Of a stretch of 64,000 nucleotides of DNA, positions 1 to 13,150 are shown piece by piece. Source of the DNA: Hymenolepis diminuta (taxonomy: Eukaryota; Platyhelminthes; Cestoda; Cyclophyllidea; Hymenolepididae); NCBI GenBank assembly GCA_900708905.1, contig CAADRB010000036.1:471674-535673 (forward strand). The letters are read 5' to 3'. A program made the position numbers and the translations under genes. How positions within the stretch are numbered: position 1 is the stretch's first letter; each line of letters begins with the position of its first letter. Under the pieces are notes generated by a model that was not told where the DNA came from, did not search any database, and saw nothing but the letters and a program-made list of their open reading frames with translations.

Positions 1-2890
1 TAGCAATTTCACCTACAAACTGGTGACCCTCAACAATCTGGTGGCCCGCTACAATTCAATCATTTAATTTTGTGTTCTTTTGCATATTCAGAGGTCTGTA
101 ATCGTTTGACAAAAAGAATATCATTGATTAGTGACTAAGGCGCTTTTCAATTGCATCAACCAAACATATAGAAGAGAAAATGTCATTCAAACTTACTTTA
201 ACCTATCAATCTTCCCTCTCTTCCTTGTAGGAATTAGGATTTCCAGGTTTTAATGACTAGATCAATTAGATTGTTCGAATTAGAGCGTTACTAATGGATA
301 ACAGCCACCCTTTCCAAATCAGAATGTCAAGGATTGATGGTAGGCCAGAATATATTATTAAAAATTGATCGGTATTTGAAGCAGAGGGCTGGAAAACCAA
401 ATTGCAATTATCACAAATGATAGATATATGAGGGCGCCCTGGGTCCAAGGATAAGGAACTGCACTGGTTGACCTTGACTCAAACATTTCGCGTATGATCG
501 TTTGAACTAACGTGAAATTCGAGGATAATTTCCGACAAAATATAAAGAATATTCCTTTGCGGTTAATTCCCCTTCTATTTTGCTACTCTTTAGGGCGAAG
601 GAATTTCATAAGCCTAAAATAAAATAAAATATTCTCATGGCTACACACTGAAAATATTAGGAGCCTAAAGTTTAAACAACTCATTACTTATTCTGGTGGA
701 AACTGATAAAACTACCAGCAATATTGTAAAAACAATTACATGACGGCAAAAAAATAGAAAATTATTTTAACTTGGTAAGCGAATTTAGGTCATAATTAAG
801 GGTAATAAGTAAATTTAATTTATATTTTCCTGCCCTTTGTTTCTAAAATCACTTTATAATTACGTAGAATAGGAGACACAAACGGTAATTTCAAGCAAAC
901 CACAAATAAACGCTAACCAATCAATTGATTGTATTTTCCCCGCATTGAATCGTTTTGCACAGAAGTAGGCATTTCATTTTATACAAATATGGATAAAATC
1001 AGCCTTTTCATTCAATCAAAATTCTCATTCCCGATGAATGATTTGATTAATTTTAGCTAAGATTTAAGCTAATTATCCAACCCTAATGTGGTGTCATCTG
1101 AGAACTGGATGACACTGCTGTGGTTGTCAAAAAATAAATGAATATAACGCGAAAGTAGAGAAAAGCGTAATCCATACTTTTTCCTTGTTTTGCATGAACC
1201 AAAGCATAAGGCTTTTCTGTCCGATTTGCCATAGTTGAATAAATACCAGCATCTGTATTCTTGATTGAGAAGACAGTGGGTTGGAATTCTAGACGTTATA
1301 CTTACTCATTGAGGCTTGCCGTCTGCTCTTTTTAATGATAACTGGAACATAATAACGTGTCTTGTGATCTACCATGGGTTAATGGCTTCTGTGTTAAGTT
1401 ACCATATTGCCGAATTTTCTAGATTGTTGGCCCTGCGAGATTACTACCAGAAATTCTAGTTGGTTACATTATAAAGGAAAAATTCTTATCATTTTGGGAA
1501 GTCATCATGAATGATCTCAATAATTTCCGGCTATAAAACAAGCTATAGAATAGAATAGGACTCATTCTATGAGTGGTAAGGCTTCGAAAAATATCCGCTC
1601 AGCTTTAATTAGTATTAATCGAAAGTAAATAGCCCCTAATTCAAAAGTAAAGCCTGCTAACTTAAACCAAACAGAAATCTTTCTATGAGCACTTTGTCTT
1701 TTAATTATTTACACAGACGCTACAGATTTAGCGGTATGAACGTTTTTTATTCCCAAAAATTTTTGTTGATCTTGCCTATAAATGATATTTACGATTAATA
1801 TATAATAACATCTACTTAGCACAAATAGCTAATACCCAAAGTAAAATACATTGCTATAGTGAAAGGCGCTGAGATACATTGAGAGCTTTATTATGTCGCC
1901 TTATTCAATATGCCATGAACGGGATTTATTGATTATTAACAAATTCTGGAAGTTTGAATGATTATTTTGATAGCATTTGCGTTTATCAACTAACTTATCA
2001 GTTTTTTAAAATTTTTTCATCTAAAATATTAAGACTAAATGCATCTTAGAAGATTCACTACTAAATTCAGTGTTTATAATACCAGAAACAAGATCTACTG
2101 GTTCTTTGTCAGGATCTACGATCACTTACTTCTACATCTGTTACAAATAGAAGTTTGTATTTTCTTGTTCTTTTTCCGATTGTTTGGTTCCACGCAGTCT
2201 TTTCCAAAGAAGATTTACTTATGCGTTCTTTATAATTTATAAATTCTATGACCATGAGATTGTCTATTTCCGTCAGTTGAATGCAAGGTCAAGATGCATC
2301 AATATTTGTTTTGACAAAAATAAGGCTAAATGTGTGCAATGTCAACGCCACATTATTTCTGCCCGAACTGAGAAGACCTTGAGGTTACGTAGTTACATTG
2401 CAGTGCTTACAAGACTATCTCTATTCACATTCTCGTATACATTGAACTCTATTCGCTATTGTCATATATATCCCACTTTGAAATAATAAAAGATTAATTT
2501 GTTGTACTAATTGTAAACATTTTCAATCACAGAATGCTTTTACTTTGAATTTATATGAGAAAGTGTATAGTGGCTGTAATATTTCATATGATCAACATTT
2601 TGTTACCTTGACTTATCAAAGTCATTCGTAAATCAAAACACAACGGAATGCACCATTTATTAGGGACATATACAACGTACTATAGTTGTCTGCCTTGGTT
2701 CACTGAAATTAACAATAACATCAACATATTTTAAATATATTCTAAATTGAATTTTCTTATTACTTTCATTAAAAAAATATTTTATGCTGAGGGCATAATT
2801 AAAAATCATGTGACCGCAACCAGGGCAAAGTGCTGCATAATTATCCCCTATGAAATTACCCAGAAGGGGAAAACTCACCAAAGCATTCAT
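1..2890. other. Intergenic, AT-rich
   Basis: I see no supportable gene here. The open frames at 2039-2486 and 2660-3013 have no splice-site or protein-family support and are of chance length for such AT-rich DNA. A small perfect stem (8-base arms 1091-1098 and 1108-1115, 9-base loop) is present, but nothing ties it to a function. Confidence 0.6.
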
Positions 2891-2993
2891 CCAATAGGGT
2901 CCAAGCAACTTTGCACCCAAGTCCATTGGCTATCATGCGTTCAACCTTCCCTTCTTCCCATTTGCCAGCAACAATCTTGGGAAAATATAAATA
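2891..2993 (+). promoter_or_regulatory. Putative promoter of the first metallothionein gene
   Basis: A perfect TATAAATA lies at 2986-2993, 54 bases before the proposed ATG at 3047. Further upstream are TGCACCC at 2912-2918, which fits the animal metal-response-element core TGCRCNC bound by MTF-1, a CCAAT at 2891-2895 and an inverted CCAAT (ATTGG) at 2925-2929. The motifs are seen directly; metal-responsive control is inferred from what is known of metallothionein genes elsewhere. A single 7-base match can arise by chance. Confidence 0.45.
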
Positions 2994-3046
2994 TGAAAGG
3001 GTTTCCCTACTGAACCTGAAATAATTTACCTTAGTTAATTCTCAAA

Positions 3047-3308
3047 ATGTCCTCTACTGGTAAGAGTTAAACGTATGTTACACTGAGAGAATTAAAAATG
3101 AAAATGATGTTTTCTTCGTACCGTGGTAGATTCTCACATGAAGCACCATGACCATGGGTCAGAGGAGTGCAAGAAAATCTGTGGTGACAGCGCTGACAAG
3201 TGCCACAAATCAGGTGCCGAGTGTCAACACGAGAAGCATGCTGGATGTACTCCAGCCTGTCACCCTGGAGACCACAAAGACTGTGCGGACAAGTCGTGTT
3301 GCAAGTGA
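3047..3308 (+). CDS. Metallothionein-like Cys/His-rich protein 1 (2 exons)
   Basis: Exons 3047-3059 and 3130-3308 are joined across a 70-base intron (GTAAGA...TAG), giving 63 aa. The protein starts MSST and carries a His-rich N-terminus (SHMKHHDHGSEEC). I count 9 Cys and 9 His, no aromatic residue, many Lys/Asp/Glu, and it ends CCK. Cys occur as spaced pairs such as CKKIC and CTPAC plus a terminal CC, as expected for a soluble metal-binding metallothionein. Unlike classical CxC-rich vertebrate metallothioneins, it pairs Cys with many His, which suggests Zn/Cd/Cu binding with mixed ligands (inference). The tiny first exon was chosen because it supplies an ATG in phase with exon 2, which itself has no plausible start except the internal Met. 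The tandem neighbour at 3662 has the same architecture. A possible polyadenylation signal ATTAAA lies at 3434-3439. Confidence 0.75.
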
Positions 3309-3661
3309 CCGATCCTGCAACAATTCACTGGCTATTTCACAATTCCATTTTGTTCTTTAGTTGCCTTTTCTTCATCTTACTTTCTTGTTTTTTTTCTTTA
3401 ATAATATCCAACAGTATATGTTAATCTTATTTGATTAAATATGTCTTTGTTTTTCTCACTTTCGCGAGTCTAGGAATATTGAAGAAATGATTAACAGTCT
3501 GAAATTTGCTGTTAATGTGGATTTAGCCAATCAAGTATCTAGTTGGCCGTAGTTGGCTAAGAGTAGCTTAAGCTGATTTGTCAGTTCGCTATGCAATTAA
3601 GATAAATGTCAAGGGTTGAAACACTTTTCTTGTAGCCTTTGTTCTTCGACTAACTCATAAC

Positions 3662-3955
3662 ATGCCCGGTTCGTATGTTTTTGTATATTTTTGTCATTTT
3701 ATCATTTAATAAGACCACTTAAACAACAGAGTATTCTCAATTATAGAATCTCACCCACACCACCACGAACACGGTTCAGAAGAATGCAAGAAGGAATGTG
3801 CTAAGCAGTGCGCCCCAACTTGCCATCAAAAGGGTTGTAGCTACGGGGAGAACAAATGTGGACATACAGCCCATGCTAAGTGCACAGAAACTTGTCATAA
3901 GGATAAACCTGAAGGTGAAGAATGCAAGGGATGCTGCAAAAGTGGAGAAAAGTAG
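3662..3955 (+). CDS. Metallothionein-like Cys/His-rich protein 2 (2 exons)
   Basis: Exons 3662-3668 (ATG plus four bases) and 3747-3955 are joined across a 78-base intron to give 71 aa. The N-terminus (MPESHPHHHEHGSEECKK) parallels that of the gene 350 bases upstream, so the two are tandem paralogues in the same orientation. I count 11 Cys and 9 His. Cys-containing pairs include CKKEC, CAKQC and CTETC, with a CKGCC cluster near the C-terminus, so this copy has two more Cys than its neighbour and may hold more metal (inference). The exon 2 frame is secure. Exon 1 is less certain, because its donor (G|GTTCGT) is weak and only 7 coding bases are involved. The 3309-3661 spacer has no clear TATA or metal-response element, so regulation may differ from the first copy. 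AATAAA follows at 4001-4006. Confidence 0.7.
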
Positions 3956-4000
3956 TTTTCCTCCAGTTTCGTATTGTTATCTCATATGGTGACATTCTTT

Positions 4001-4006
4001 AATAAA
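4001..4006 (+). promoter_or_regulatory. Polyadenylation signal AATAAA of metallothionein-like gene 2
   Basis: A canonical AATAAA lies 46 bases after the stop codon, a normal position for the end of a short 3' UTR. Confidence 0.55.
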
Positions 4007-7000
4007 ATTTAGTTTTGACTATCTTACTTATTGATTTGGAATACATATATAAAGCGTGGCCTTCGTTAAATATAATTGGAGGAAAATGCATAAGAACGAA
4101 AATAAGGGAAGATTCCAGCATCATGTTAATTTTGGCACCTCAGGAGGCAGGTTGGCAGCTAGAGACCAATTCACGTAAGAATCTCTGATTATGTTCTTCT
4201 AACTTGCTCCGAATGAGTAGCGGTAGGACGTTAATGTTTTTAGTCCATTTAAACAAAAGATCCTATTTAAGATATAATTCGGAGATTTGGATATAGAGTC
4301 TTCAATTTAAGATTAATAGAGAAGAGAAGACGGTAAATTGGGAGATTTCCTTCTTGAAACCGGGAACTTCTATAAAACCCGATAAATGATTGGTACCCCT
4401 TTTTGTTAAGAACTTCATTGTATGAAATAGTTGGGAGCTTCCTATTCGTTTGGAACTTAGATTTGAAGATACCTAGGCGAAAACGACAATAGATTTCAGT
4501 TTATTTGAGCATTTTGAAAATTTTATGATCTATTCGCCAATGTTCTAGCCAGAAGAAGGAAAATCCAAGTCCTAGTTTTCAGAATCATAATCGGATGGCT
4601 AAAGCGGCTTTGGACTGCACCTTCCCATTAGTAATTCCATCGTAAATTTCCCGCCAAGTCTAGAATATGCAGCCGTCTAGAAGTTCACGAATACAGATTT
4701 CAGTTATTCTGGCATTGTTTCCTCCCCTTTTCCGTACGATACGTCCTTTTCCTTTCTCTTGGTTTGGGGCTTTCGCCTTTTGTGCATGGAACGAAATATT
4801 GCATTCAATTTGCATTCTCTATCTCTTCTCCTTCGATTCTGGATTCAGTTTAATGATTTTAGAAGTGATTTTCTGTAAAATTTGCCTTTCTTCCGGTTCT
4901 CTCTGCTCATTTTTTGCATCGCATTCGTAGGAATTCTTCTGAGGATTTTCATTCTATCTCATAACCTTCTTCGAGCTGGCTATTGGTTATCCCACCTGAC
5001 TGACAGTTGGTTCCAACTTCCGTCATTCTTTTTAAATTCTGGTTTCGTTTGCTAATTTTTTCCTTATGTCATCATCTGCATTTATGAGATTTATATGGGA
5101 AAAATTGGCCAAGGTGCAAATCGTTACAAATCCAGCATTCGGTTAGAGGTTTAAGAGGAGAAGAAACAATCTAGGATATAGTACCACAAAAACTTCAATT
5201 CGCAATCAACTCGTATGGGAAATAGACTTAAAAACCTTAACGCAGAATTTGCCAAAAATGCTGCTATCTGTTTTATATTATTAAGAAAACGGGGGACACT
5301 CAAAATTGAAATTGCTATCCACTTTTTATCCCAGATTTATGATCTCTTGAATGGTCAATGCTTATTATTTTCCACATTTACAGAAATGTGGTTACGCAAC
5401 CTTTAAACATTTTCTGCCTTAATTATTTGAGTAGTTGCAATACTAACTGAAAAAAGGCGATGACACATATGATTTCATTTTTACCCACACCTTTCACTAA
5501 TGCAAAGAACGAAATTCTTAATGGGCTTCATTATTCGACTTTCGCCTTCTTCCATTTCGAACTCCTTAATAAAATTTGCTTAAAGTCGTCTTAAATAACC
5601 CATTCTATATGCAGATTTGAAAGATTCTACTTTTGGTTATTGGGATTTCAACAATACTTTTGGGATAAGTGGTGTGCGCCTGTATTGCATTGACTTAGAT
5701 GGCCGGTACTAGAAATTGTCATCGCTGGGGTATAATCGGAGATGCAAGTTGATTTTTACCCGTTCTGAGAACGGCATGACTAACCGCTCAATCTAACCTG
5801 ACCCAAGAACACTTGGATATGGATCTGATCCTTCGTTAAAATAATCACTAATCATGGCAACACAAAAGATCTTTCTGAAGGTTTTAATCATTAAGAGAGC
5901 AGTTGAGTACGCAAAATAGTCTATTAAGGGATGAACTGAAGGGAGAGGGACGAATGTGAATATTTAATGAGGTTAGAATGCCGAGACTTTCACTAGCTTT
6001 CAGCTTTGGGAGCAATAACTTGTCTACCGAAGTAGTGTAATTCACATTGTAATATCCAAATGTTCTAAAGCTCAATTTATATGGCTTAGTTCGTGGGTTC
6101 CAAGGTGAGTTCAAGCTAACGGTAATCAAAAATTATTGTTAAGTCGTTTTAATCGAATCGTTGGTCCTACCACTTCAATTTATGTGTATCTTATTTTTGT
6201 TATATGCAGGCAGACGAAACTTGGAAATGCACGCAACTTCACCAGAGCTCACTAAAGTTTACTTAAGGTGAATTCTAACAGTAATAAACTTCTTAACTAT
6301 TGTGACATAACTACTGGAATAAGCCCTATATTCGCATGGTATGTGAATGAAATGCCATGTAAAATTTGTTTAGATTTGCAGCTCAGACCACCATATGTGG
6401 TAATAATCAGTCTAGTTAATGAAATATGATTATATGGGGAAGCTTTCAAGGCAACACTCCTTTATTTGTACATCATTTAGTTCACTTAAATCTGACTACC
6501 TTCTTAATTCCCATGATACGATCCTTGATTGTAAATATGCAAAAAATTCGTGACAGAGTACAATAACAAGTGAATTCTGTGGTGTCGGATGGATAGTCAC
6601 TCACAAGCTCTTTTTTCAAACGGTGATGGAGGTGGGTTAGTAAACAGTGAGTTCACTTAAACAAGTCATTCTTTCCGGTGATTATATTTTTCACCGTAAA
6701 CAGACGGCCTGTCATTAGATGATTATGGGTCTAACCGACTTCCAAACCTGATAAAACTTTGGTTTTATTTGAGATCAGCTGACCTTGTTCATCTTCATTT
6801 CTAACAATTTTATTTTAGCCAAATAAATATTATTTTTCTTAATTACTCTCTTTTAAAATGCTTTCCAGCATTTGTTGTAAGTGACAATAGTTGTAGTAGC
6901 CGAGTTGGCAAACAAAAAAGGGTTTACTTAAAGCAGAATATCATATAAATAGTCGTAAATTATTTGCATTTAAATGAGAAATGATACGTCTGGAATACCT

Positions 7001-9079
7001 GAATTGCATTATAGTTCGATGGAAATTTTGAATTCATTAGCAATAATGAGTAAATTATTTCTTGGATAAAGAGTTCTGAAAATGTTTCGTCCGATTTGAA
7101 AGCGATAAGGCGAAAACTACTCTAATTCTCGATCTTCAAGTTCGAAGGTGGAGCCTAATTCATATTTTCATAGTCCCAGAGTTATGAACTAGTCGATTAA
7201 TAGCATATGAAAAGGCACTGTCGATATCGGTCAAGTTTATAGCATTAGTTCATGGTATCACTTCCATCTTTAGTGTTACAGTGCTAGTGGTTAACAGAAA
7301 CTAAGATTTGCACCTAGTAATGTTTGTATGCTTATCGGAAGACTACATCTAACAGTGTGCAAATTCGAAATAATTAATTCCTTAATGGGATATTATATTG
7401 AAAATACACGAACTTGATCTTATTAGGTAATAATGAGGCATCCCTAATCTAATCTGAAAGTCGAAGATTTATCTCGTCTAAGTCTGACCCGTCAATACTG
7501 AATAGATCATGACAGGTGCGGATAATGTTTAAGACGAGTGCTCTAAACATCATCATTTCAAATCAGATTGAAGGTAGCACTGGGGTGACTTGTCCGTATG
7601 TTTCCAGCCCTTTACCAGCATTCATCATTTAGTCCCTCCATCAAACACTTTTGATTTCGTCTACTTTTTCACTATCTCGAGTCATATAAGTTACGAGAAC
7701 CAGTGCGGTCCTGTGTATAGCAGTCATAGCTGATAAAAGCTACCATTTTGAAAAATTAAATGAGGACAACGTTACTCAGTTTTTGTGGGCAAAAAATGGG
7801 GAAGAAAATGAATGATCTCTCAACTAAATGCCGAATTTATCTCTCATTTTCTAATGACGTGCCTATTTCTATTTGAATTTCTCAAGCACGTCAAGAGTTC
7901 CATCTTCTCTCAAGTATCTAAATATATGATGTTGTAATGAAACCTATTAAACTATAGGAATCTGTCAAAAATGTTTTGATCTGATTGCAATCTAGAGTAA
8001 ATTCATATTGGACTTAAATAAAAGTCACTATTATTGTGGAAGTTTTATTGTCGAAAATATTTTATGGCTATTTTGCGATGTGAAACCATCGCGTGATCAT
8101 CAAAAGTGATCTCAAGGATGTAATTGGGATCAGCCTAGTTTTAATATTTCACATTGAAAATAAACATTTTTTCAAGTCGCTTAAGAAGCTAAATTGAATG
8201 TTTCTGGTACATCTGAACAGGGTTCACAGGCTTCTTACCTCAGACAATGGTTTATCGATTTTCGGGTTTTCGATGTCGTGCCCAATGATGTAATCTCACC
8301 ACAGCCGTATTATCGGCTAAAGAGGTGGCCAATCATCTTCTACCTAGACCAAAAATTTATAAGAAATAATTTTTCTTATTGAATAAATTTTCACTAGATT
8401 TGCAGTTTTTTGCCTTCCGCCTACAGGTTAAGGTAGTTGTTGTGAAGAGAGCAGTATTTTCAGCTTAGATTATACCACTGACTTTCGATCAACGCTCTTG
8501 GCCCTTAACTCTTCATAATCGATAGATAGATAGATCATGTAATAATTTATAAATATTAATAATACTTATCAGCCCACTAGGAGCCTATGAATATAAAACC
8601 TCACCCAAATTCAATTGATATAAAATACTTGATTAAATATCTTAGTGAGGGGCCGATAAGCGTTCCCAATCGGCCCATTCATTTTAGCAGATATGTAAAA
8701 TTGTTATCAGGAAAGACGAGGTACAAGAATAGAGTGACGAAACTTATGATTAATAACGACTTTTTTATATGTGAGAGTCAGAGGACATATTCTGCCGCTA
8801 TTTACTTGCTCATCCCGTTCTCTGGAGTCTGCAAAATGTTCCTCATGTATAGACGGTAAGGGTTTATCAAAATCAATTTGACAACTTAAATCGGTAAACT
8901 ATTTTCTTCCTCACAAATAGTAAAATTGCGGTAATGTTAGCTAATTGAGAAGACCTGAAAATGTGAGATTTCGACATTGAACCCTACAAAGTAGTCTGAA
9001 ATGATCCAATTTAATAATCCCCTGGCCTGTTTTTTCATCGCTCACTGTTGTTAGGTATAGCATTATGGAGTTGATTTAG
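4007..9079. other. Intergenic, no supportable gene
   Basis: This is AT-rich DNA with scattered stops in all frames. The open frames at 4667-4930, 5215-5406, 5884-6129 (-), 8194-8382 and 8587-8859 show no recognisable domain. The last ends next to a GTAAGG donor-like site, but its phase does not fit the candidate exon that follows at 9080. A GATA tetranucleotide run lies at 8521-8536. Confidence 0.5.
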
Positions 9080-9687
9080 TGGGAAACCCGAATTCTATCA
9101 TTCCCTTTATTAGCCAAACTCAACCATTGCAGTTGCCCATTCCGCCCACTAGGTGTACACTGACGGGCATCGGATCTGTGGCCTCTAACTTCGCAAATGA
9201 GCACATTAGCCAATGCACCACTAACAAACAGCAATTTAACATATTAAATTTTCCCCAAATTAAAGTGTAATCTCCATTCTCTGAACTAGTTCATGAAAAT
9301 TTTCTCCTACATTTTCTAAATCCCAAATATGTTCATGTTTATTTACCTCGTAAATACTTCTAAATTTTTCTATTGTAGGTCAGTCATAATATTCAGTTCG
9401 GTGTGTCACCCATGGTCTGCAAACAACCAACCCTAACCGTATTAAATGCAAGGAACTCAATATTGTTTGACCGCCAACTTAGTGTATTTTGACTGATTAA
9501 GCTTTTGCAGTTGTCTGGCCCAACTAATTTATCTACAATCCTAGATCATTTATACCCTCTCTGTGAAACTGTACACGATCTGCTGCGTCTATCATACATG
9601 CCTTCCGCCGCATCTGGGGTATTCAGGGGATCTACAGACCACTTCGTCGCTCCTGGTCTCCTTTCTCATCAAGCGGACTGTTTCTAA
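9080..9687 (+). CDS. Candidate three-exon coding segment, function unknown (5' incomplete)
   Basis: Three open segments join in one frame: 9080-9264, 9379-9483 and 9511-9687. The introns are 9265-9378 (GTGTAA...TTGTAG, 114 bases) and 9484-9510 (GTATTT...TTGCAG, only 27 bases); both junctions are phase 0 and the last segment ends in TAA. The roughly 154-aa product is rich in Ser, Thr, Pro, Gln and Leu with no recognised domain. In its favour are phase agreement at both junctions, two good acceptors and higher G+C than the flanks. Against it are the lack of a start exon, the extreme shortness of the second intron, and the fact that open frames of this length arise by chance here. It could be the tail of an undetected gene, a pseudogene or noise. 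Confidence 0.25.
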
Positions 9688-10819
9688 TATGCATTCTTGG
9701 ATGCAACTGCTTTCTCTATCTATTTAGTTATTGTTGTGGAGATTGGTAGAAAGTAAGGCTTGAAAAACAGCTAGAGGCAAAAATCTGATGCCCACCTGCT
9801 TGTAGGTCTTCTAAAAGTCTATCATTCGCGCTTTCAGCACCAAATACAACTCAAATGGATAGCTTTCTGTTTGAACGCTAAATATTGCCGATTCTTCGTA
9901 AATGAATGTGAGATTGGAAGGCGCCGGTTAAAAGCTCGTAGTAAGAGAGGCTCTAGCCTATTCACTTAAGCTATCATAATACAGGAATGAAACAGAGTCT
10001 GGCGACTGAAAACTGTTATTGAGGAAAACAGAACAGAAGCGGTAATCTTGTAACCATTGCGGTAATTGAGTGGATATTTATTTTCACAATGCTGGTGCCA
10101 GGGAAAATTGATAGACTGATCAAGGCTGAGGAATGAGTTACATGCGAAACCATGCAAAGAAGGAAATAAACTGAATGAAAATGAAAATACTGGACAATTG
10201 TTATAAAAAATGTAGAAAGAAGATGATTGTGAATTTACACGAAATCGTGTCATCTAGGTTCTCATTATGCTGAAGATAAGAGAATCTGCACTGATCTTCT
10301 GATTTTGGGTAAGGTTTGGTATTTTGTTAGTCTTAACCTTTGTAAGGAGATATTTATAAATATAACTTGATAGTTCTGTTGATAGGATTTGGTGTTACGT
10401 AGATGGCCAAATTTGAAATCTTCTGGTATCTGATATCCAGTTAAAAATGGTTGTGCGCCTAAGTTTATACTCGTAAATGTAGCTAAGCATTCTCCCTGGA
10501 TGGAAGTAATTTTAATATTTTTTTTATGGGAACATTAAGATAGTATCTTTGATGTGAACATCATGTGAAATTCGCTTACGAAATTTCACTTTGATTCTCA
10601 AAAGCTAGTATTTAAAAATGTCACTTGTAAAATTATTTACGACTTAGACGTATTCTCTTGTGAAGTCCCAGATTCAGGACGATTAGCTTACCGCTTGTGA
10701 GGATAGTAACTAATAACATTAATACTATAAATGACCTAAATGGTTGCGTTCTAGGAATTATGGTGGATACAGCATTTAATTCAACGGAAATTTAACTGTT
10801 TTTGTTATTTGAAGTATTA

Positions 10820-10847
10820 AATGAATAAATAAATGAATGAATAAATG
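10820..10847. repeat. AATG/AATA tetranucleotide microsatellite
   Basis: About seven imperfect units alternate AATG and AATA within the spacer. Confidence 0.7.
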
Positions 10848-12360
10848 TATGAGGAAATATTCTCTGCTCAAATTAAATGAAACCGATATGTTATAAGCGA
10901 TTTAAATTGAGCAACTTAATTATTTTAATAATCTGTGAAAAACCCGAAGATTTTAACTTTAAAATCATATGCAAGCATCTGAACAGCAGAGTGGTCCAAA
11001 TTAATGATGAGAAGAGGGATTAGTAAATATACAATTGAATGAAAGTCTTGGTGTACAAATCGCCTTACCCCATTTGAACTGTACATTGATCAGGCTGTCT
11101 CTGTTAATATGCATCATCGCCAAACTTTCCAAAATTTAAAGGTCATTATAATAGCCTTTGATAACTTAACGATAAGTCTTGTTCACAGTTTTATGGCTCG
11201 CGGATCCATCGCTTAAATCATGTTTTTACTTACCATCTCGATAAATTTTTATCTAATTTTCAAGACCGAATAACTGATTCTATCTAACATTTTTGAAACC
11301 CAATTCCCTTGAAGGATGACCTTCTATGTATTAAATACTATAAAAATACTTCTATCTCACGCCATGAAGCCGCAGTGATATCTTAATGCTCCTTTGACTC
11401 AAGCCCCTAGCTGTCATATCTAGACAAGTTTATCCATTCTCCATTTTTCGTAACTCCTCCGTTTCATCTGCACCCACGTCCTTGCCCAATTGACTCATAT
11501 AAACTGTCTTTGTATTTCCACTGGTACATACACGCTGACACACGCTTTTTATATACCTGCTCCTGCGCTGTCTTCTCATCGCCTTTGTTCCTTATCTCTC
11601 TCTTACCTACTTGAACCCTTGCTGTGATCAATACATTTTTGCCAAAACAGCTCTTGGTGGTCTGCTCTAGAACTAGAGTTAGTTGTCAGATAATAGTTGT
11701 TACTCTAACCTCGACGCTCTTAAGAGATCTTTTTAGATTTATTTTAAGAAAATTACCTAAAATTTGTTTTTCTGAAAAAAATTGGTCAACTGTTCTTGAT
11801 GTGAGTGTCTAATAGGAAGTGATCACATATTGTTTCAATTATTTGTATTCTGTTAATATTTCTTTTTGGAAAATGATTCAAGTTGGACGAGTGGAATCTG
11901 GTGATTTAACAATCTAAACTTAATAAAGCATGAAAAATTTATGTCTATTGAAGTATTTCTTGTGAATTTTTACGCCTAAGCAAAAACCCATCAAACAGAA
12001 AATCAAAACATCTTTGCTTTTAGTTATTCGAATATCCCACTCTCAACAAAAACGTGTCACTGAGGAAGGGCCGTTTGAGGAGAAGATTGAGGCTCAACTT
12101 TAGACCACTTAATTGATCTTAAAGTCAATAAAATGAAGACGATTTTCAGCTACCATGCTTTCTATGCAAGTGAATGAATACCGTAAGTTTATTCTGTAAA
12201 ACATCACATATAGATCATATCTTTAACAAAATAACATAACGCCACAGCGTTCACAAATTGGTCTCTGCAGATAAATGCCCAAAAGTCTTCAGCAATGTTA
12301 AATCAGCAATGGTAAGTTGCAGCCTAAATACAATTTGTTTCTTATTCGTAGTTATCTACA

Positions 12361-12383
12361 ATTATTATTATTATTAGTAGTAG
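12361..12383. repeat. ATT trinucleotide microsatellite running into AGT
   Basis: Five ATT units are followed by AGT/TAG units. Confidence 0.7.
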
Positions 12384-13117
12384 ATCCATTTAATCCAAAA
12401 AGTTCTTTTAGGGCTACGAATTTGGGGGAAGAGGCCTACAGCTGTCAGTAGATAATCTGTTGAAAGGGAGGAATTATTATTACCTCGGTCATAAAAATCA
12501 AAGATTTTTGTTCAATTTTGCAATGAAGATCTACTTGTTGTGAGATATTTGATTTCGTTAGAATTAATTCTTGGTGGGCATGAAAGGAAGAGTTGCACAG
12601 AAAGCCTGTTTTTTTTCAACTACTAAGATTGAATGCAAAACTTTTCTATACTCAGTTTTAATATATTTTGAAAAATTTATAAGTCTCTAACTTGCTCCGC
12701 TTAACCTTTCAGAACATTGAATTTTATGTATCTCTTGAATTCCTAGTGACAGAAAAATTTGGTTTAATTTTTCATTCTAAAATATTGTACACCATATACG
12801 TATACTTTGACTCACTGACACTTTCATTACATTAAACCCAAAAAGACAAATTTCGACAGACCCCGAAATGAGTAAATTAGTCACTCATATATAGTCAGAT
12901 GGCTCTTCTCCTTCTCTGACTCACTTTGAATCTAATAAACAAAGTTTCCTAACTACGTGTCCGAGCTAGAGTCCCAACGCTGTTTTCGATTTTACGTATA
13001 TTTGGTCTTTATTATAACCATGTGTATAGGTAACGCAGTGGTAATTTTATGAGATCAACCCCAATAGTGTAGTGATATGAATGACTAGCCGCACTATTTA
13101 TACCTTGTTAACGAGAG

Positions 13118-13150
13118 GAATGATAGAAAGCGAGCTTTTCATCAGAGCGG
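13118..13150. repeat. Weak copy of dispersed repeat 'GAGTTTCYCACCAGAGAGG'
   Basis: The segment reads like the copies at 37452-37486 and 46272-46305 (a GAGCTTTTCATCAGAGCGG version), with several mismatches. On its own it would not be called. Confidence 0.3.

Noticed and set aside
2660..3013. Overlapping open frames just upstream of the metallothionein pair
   Set aside because: They cover the putative TATA box and metal-response element, lie on opposite strands to each other and show no domain.
8194..8382. A frame containing TSDNG, which recalls the DNG motif of retroviral-type integrases
   Set aside because: The surrounding residues do not fit an integrase core, the frame is broken by stops, and a 3-residue match is not evidence.
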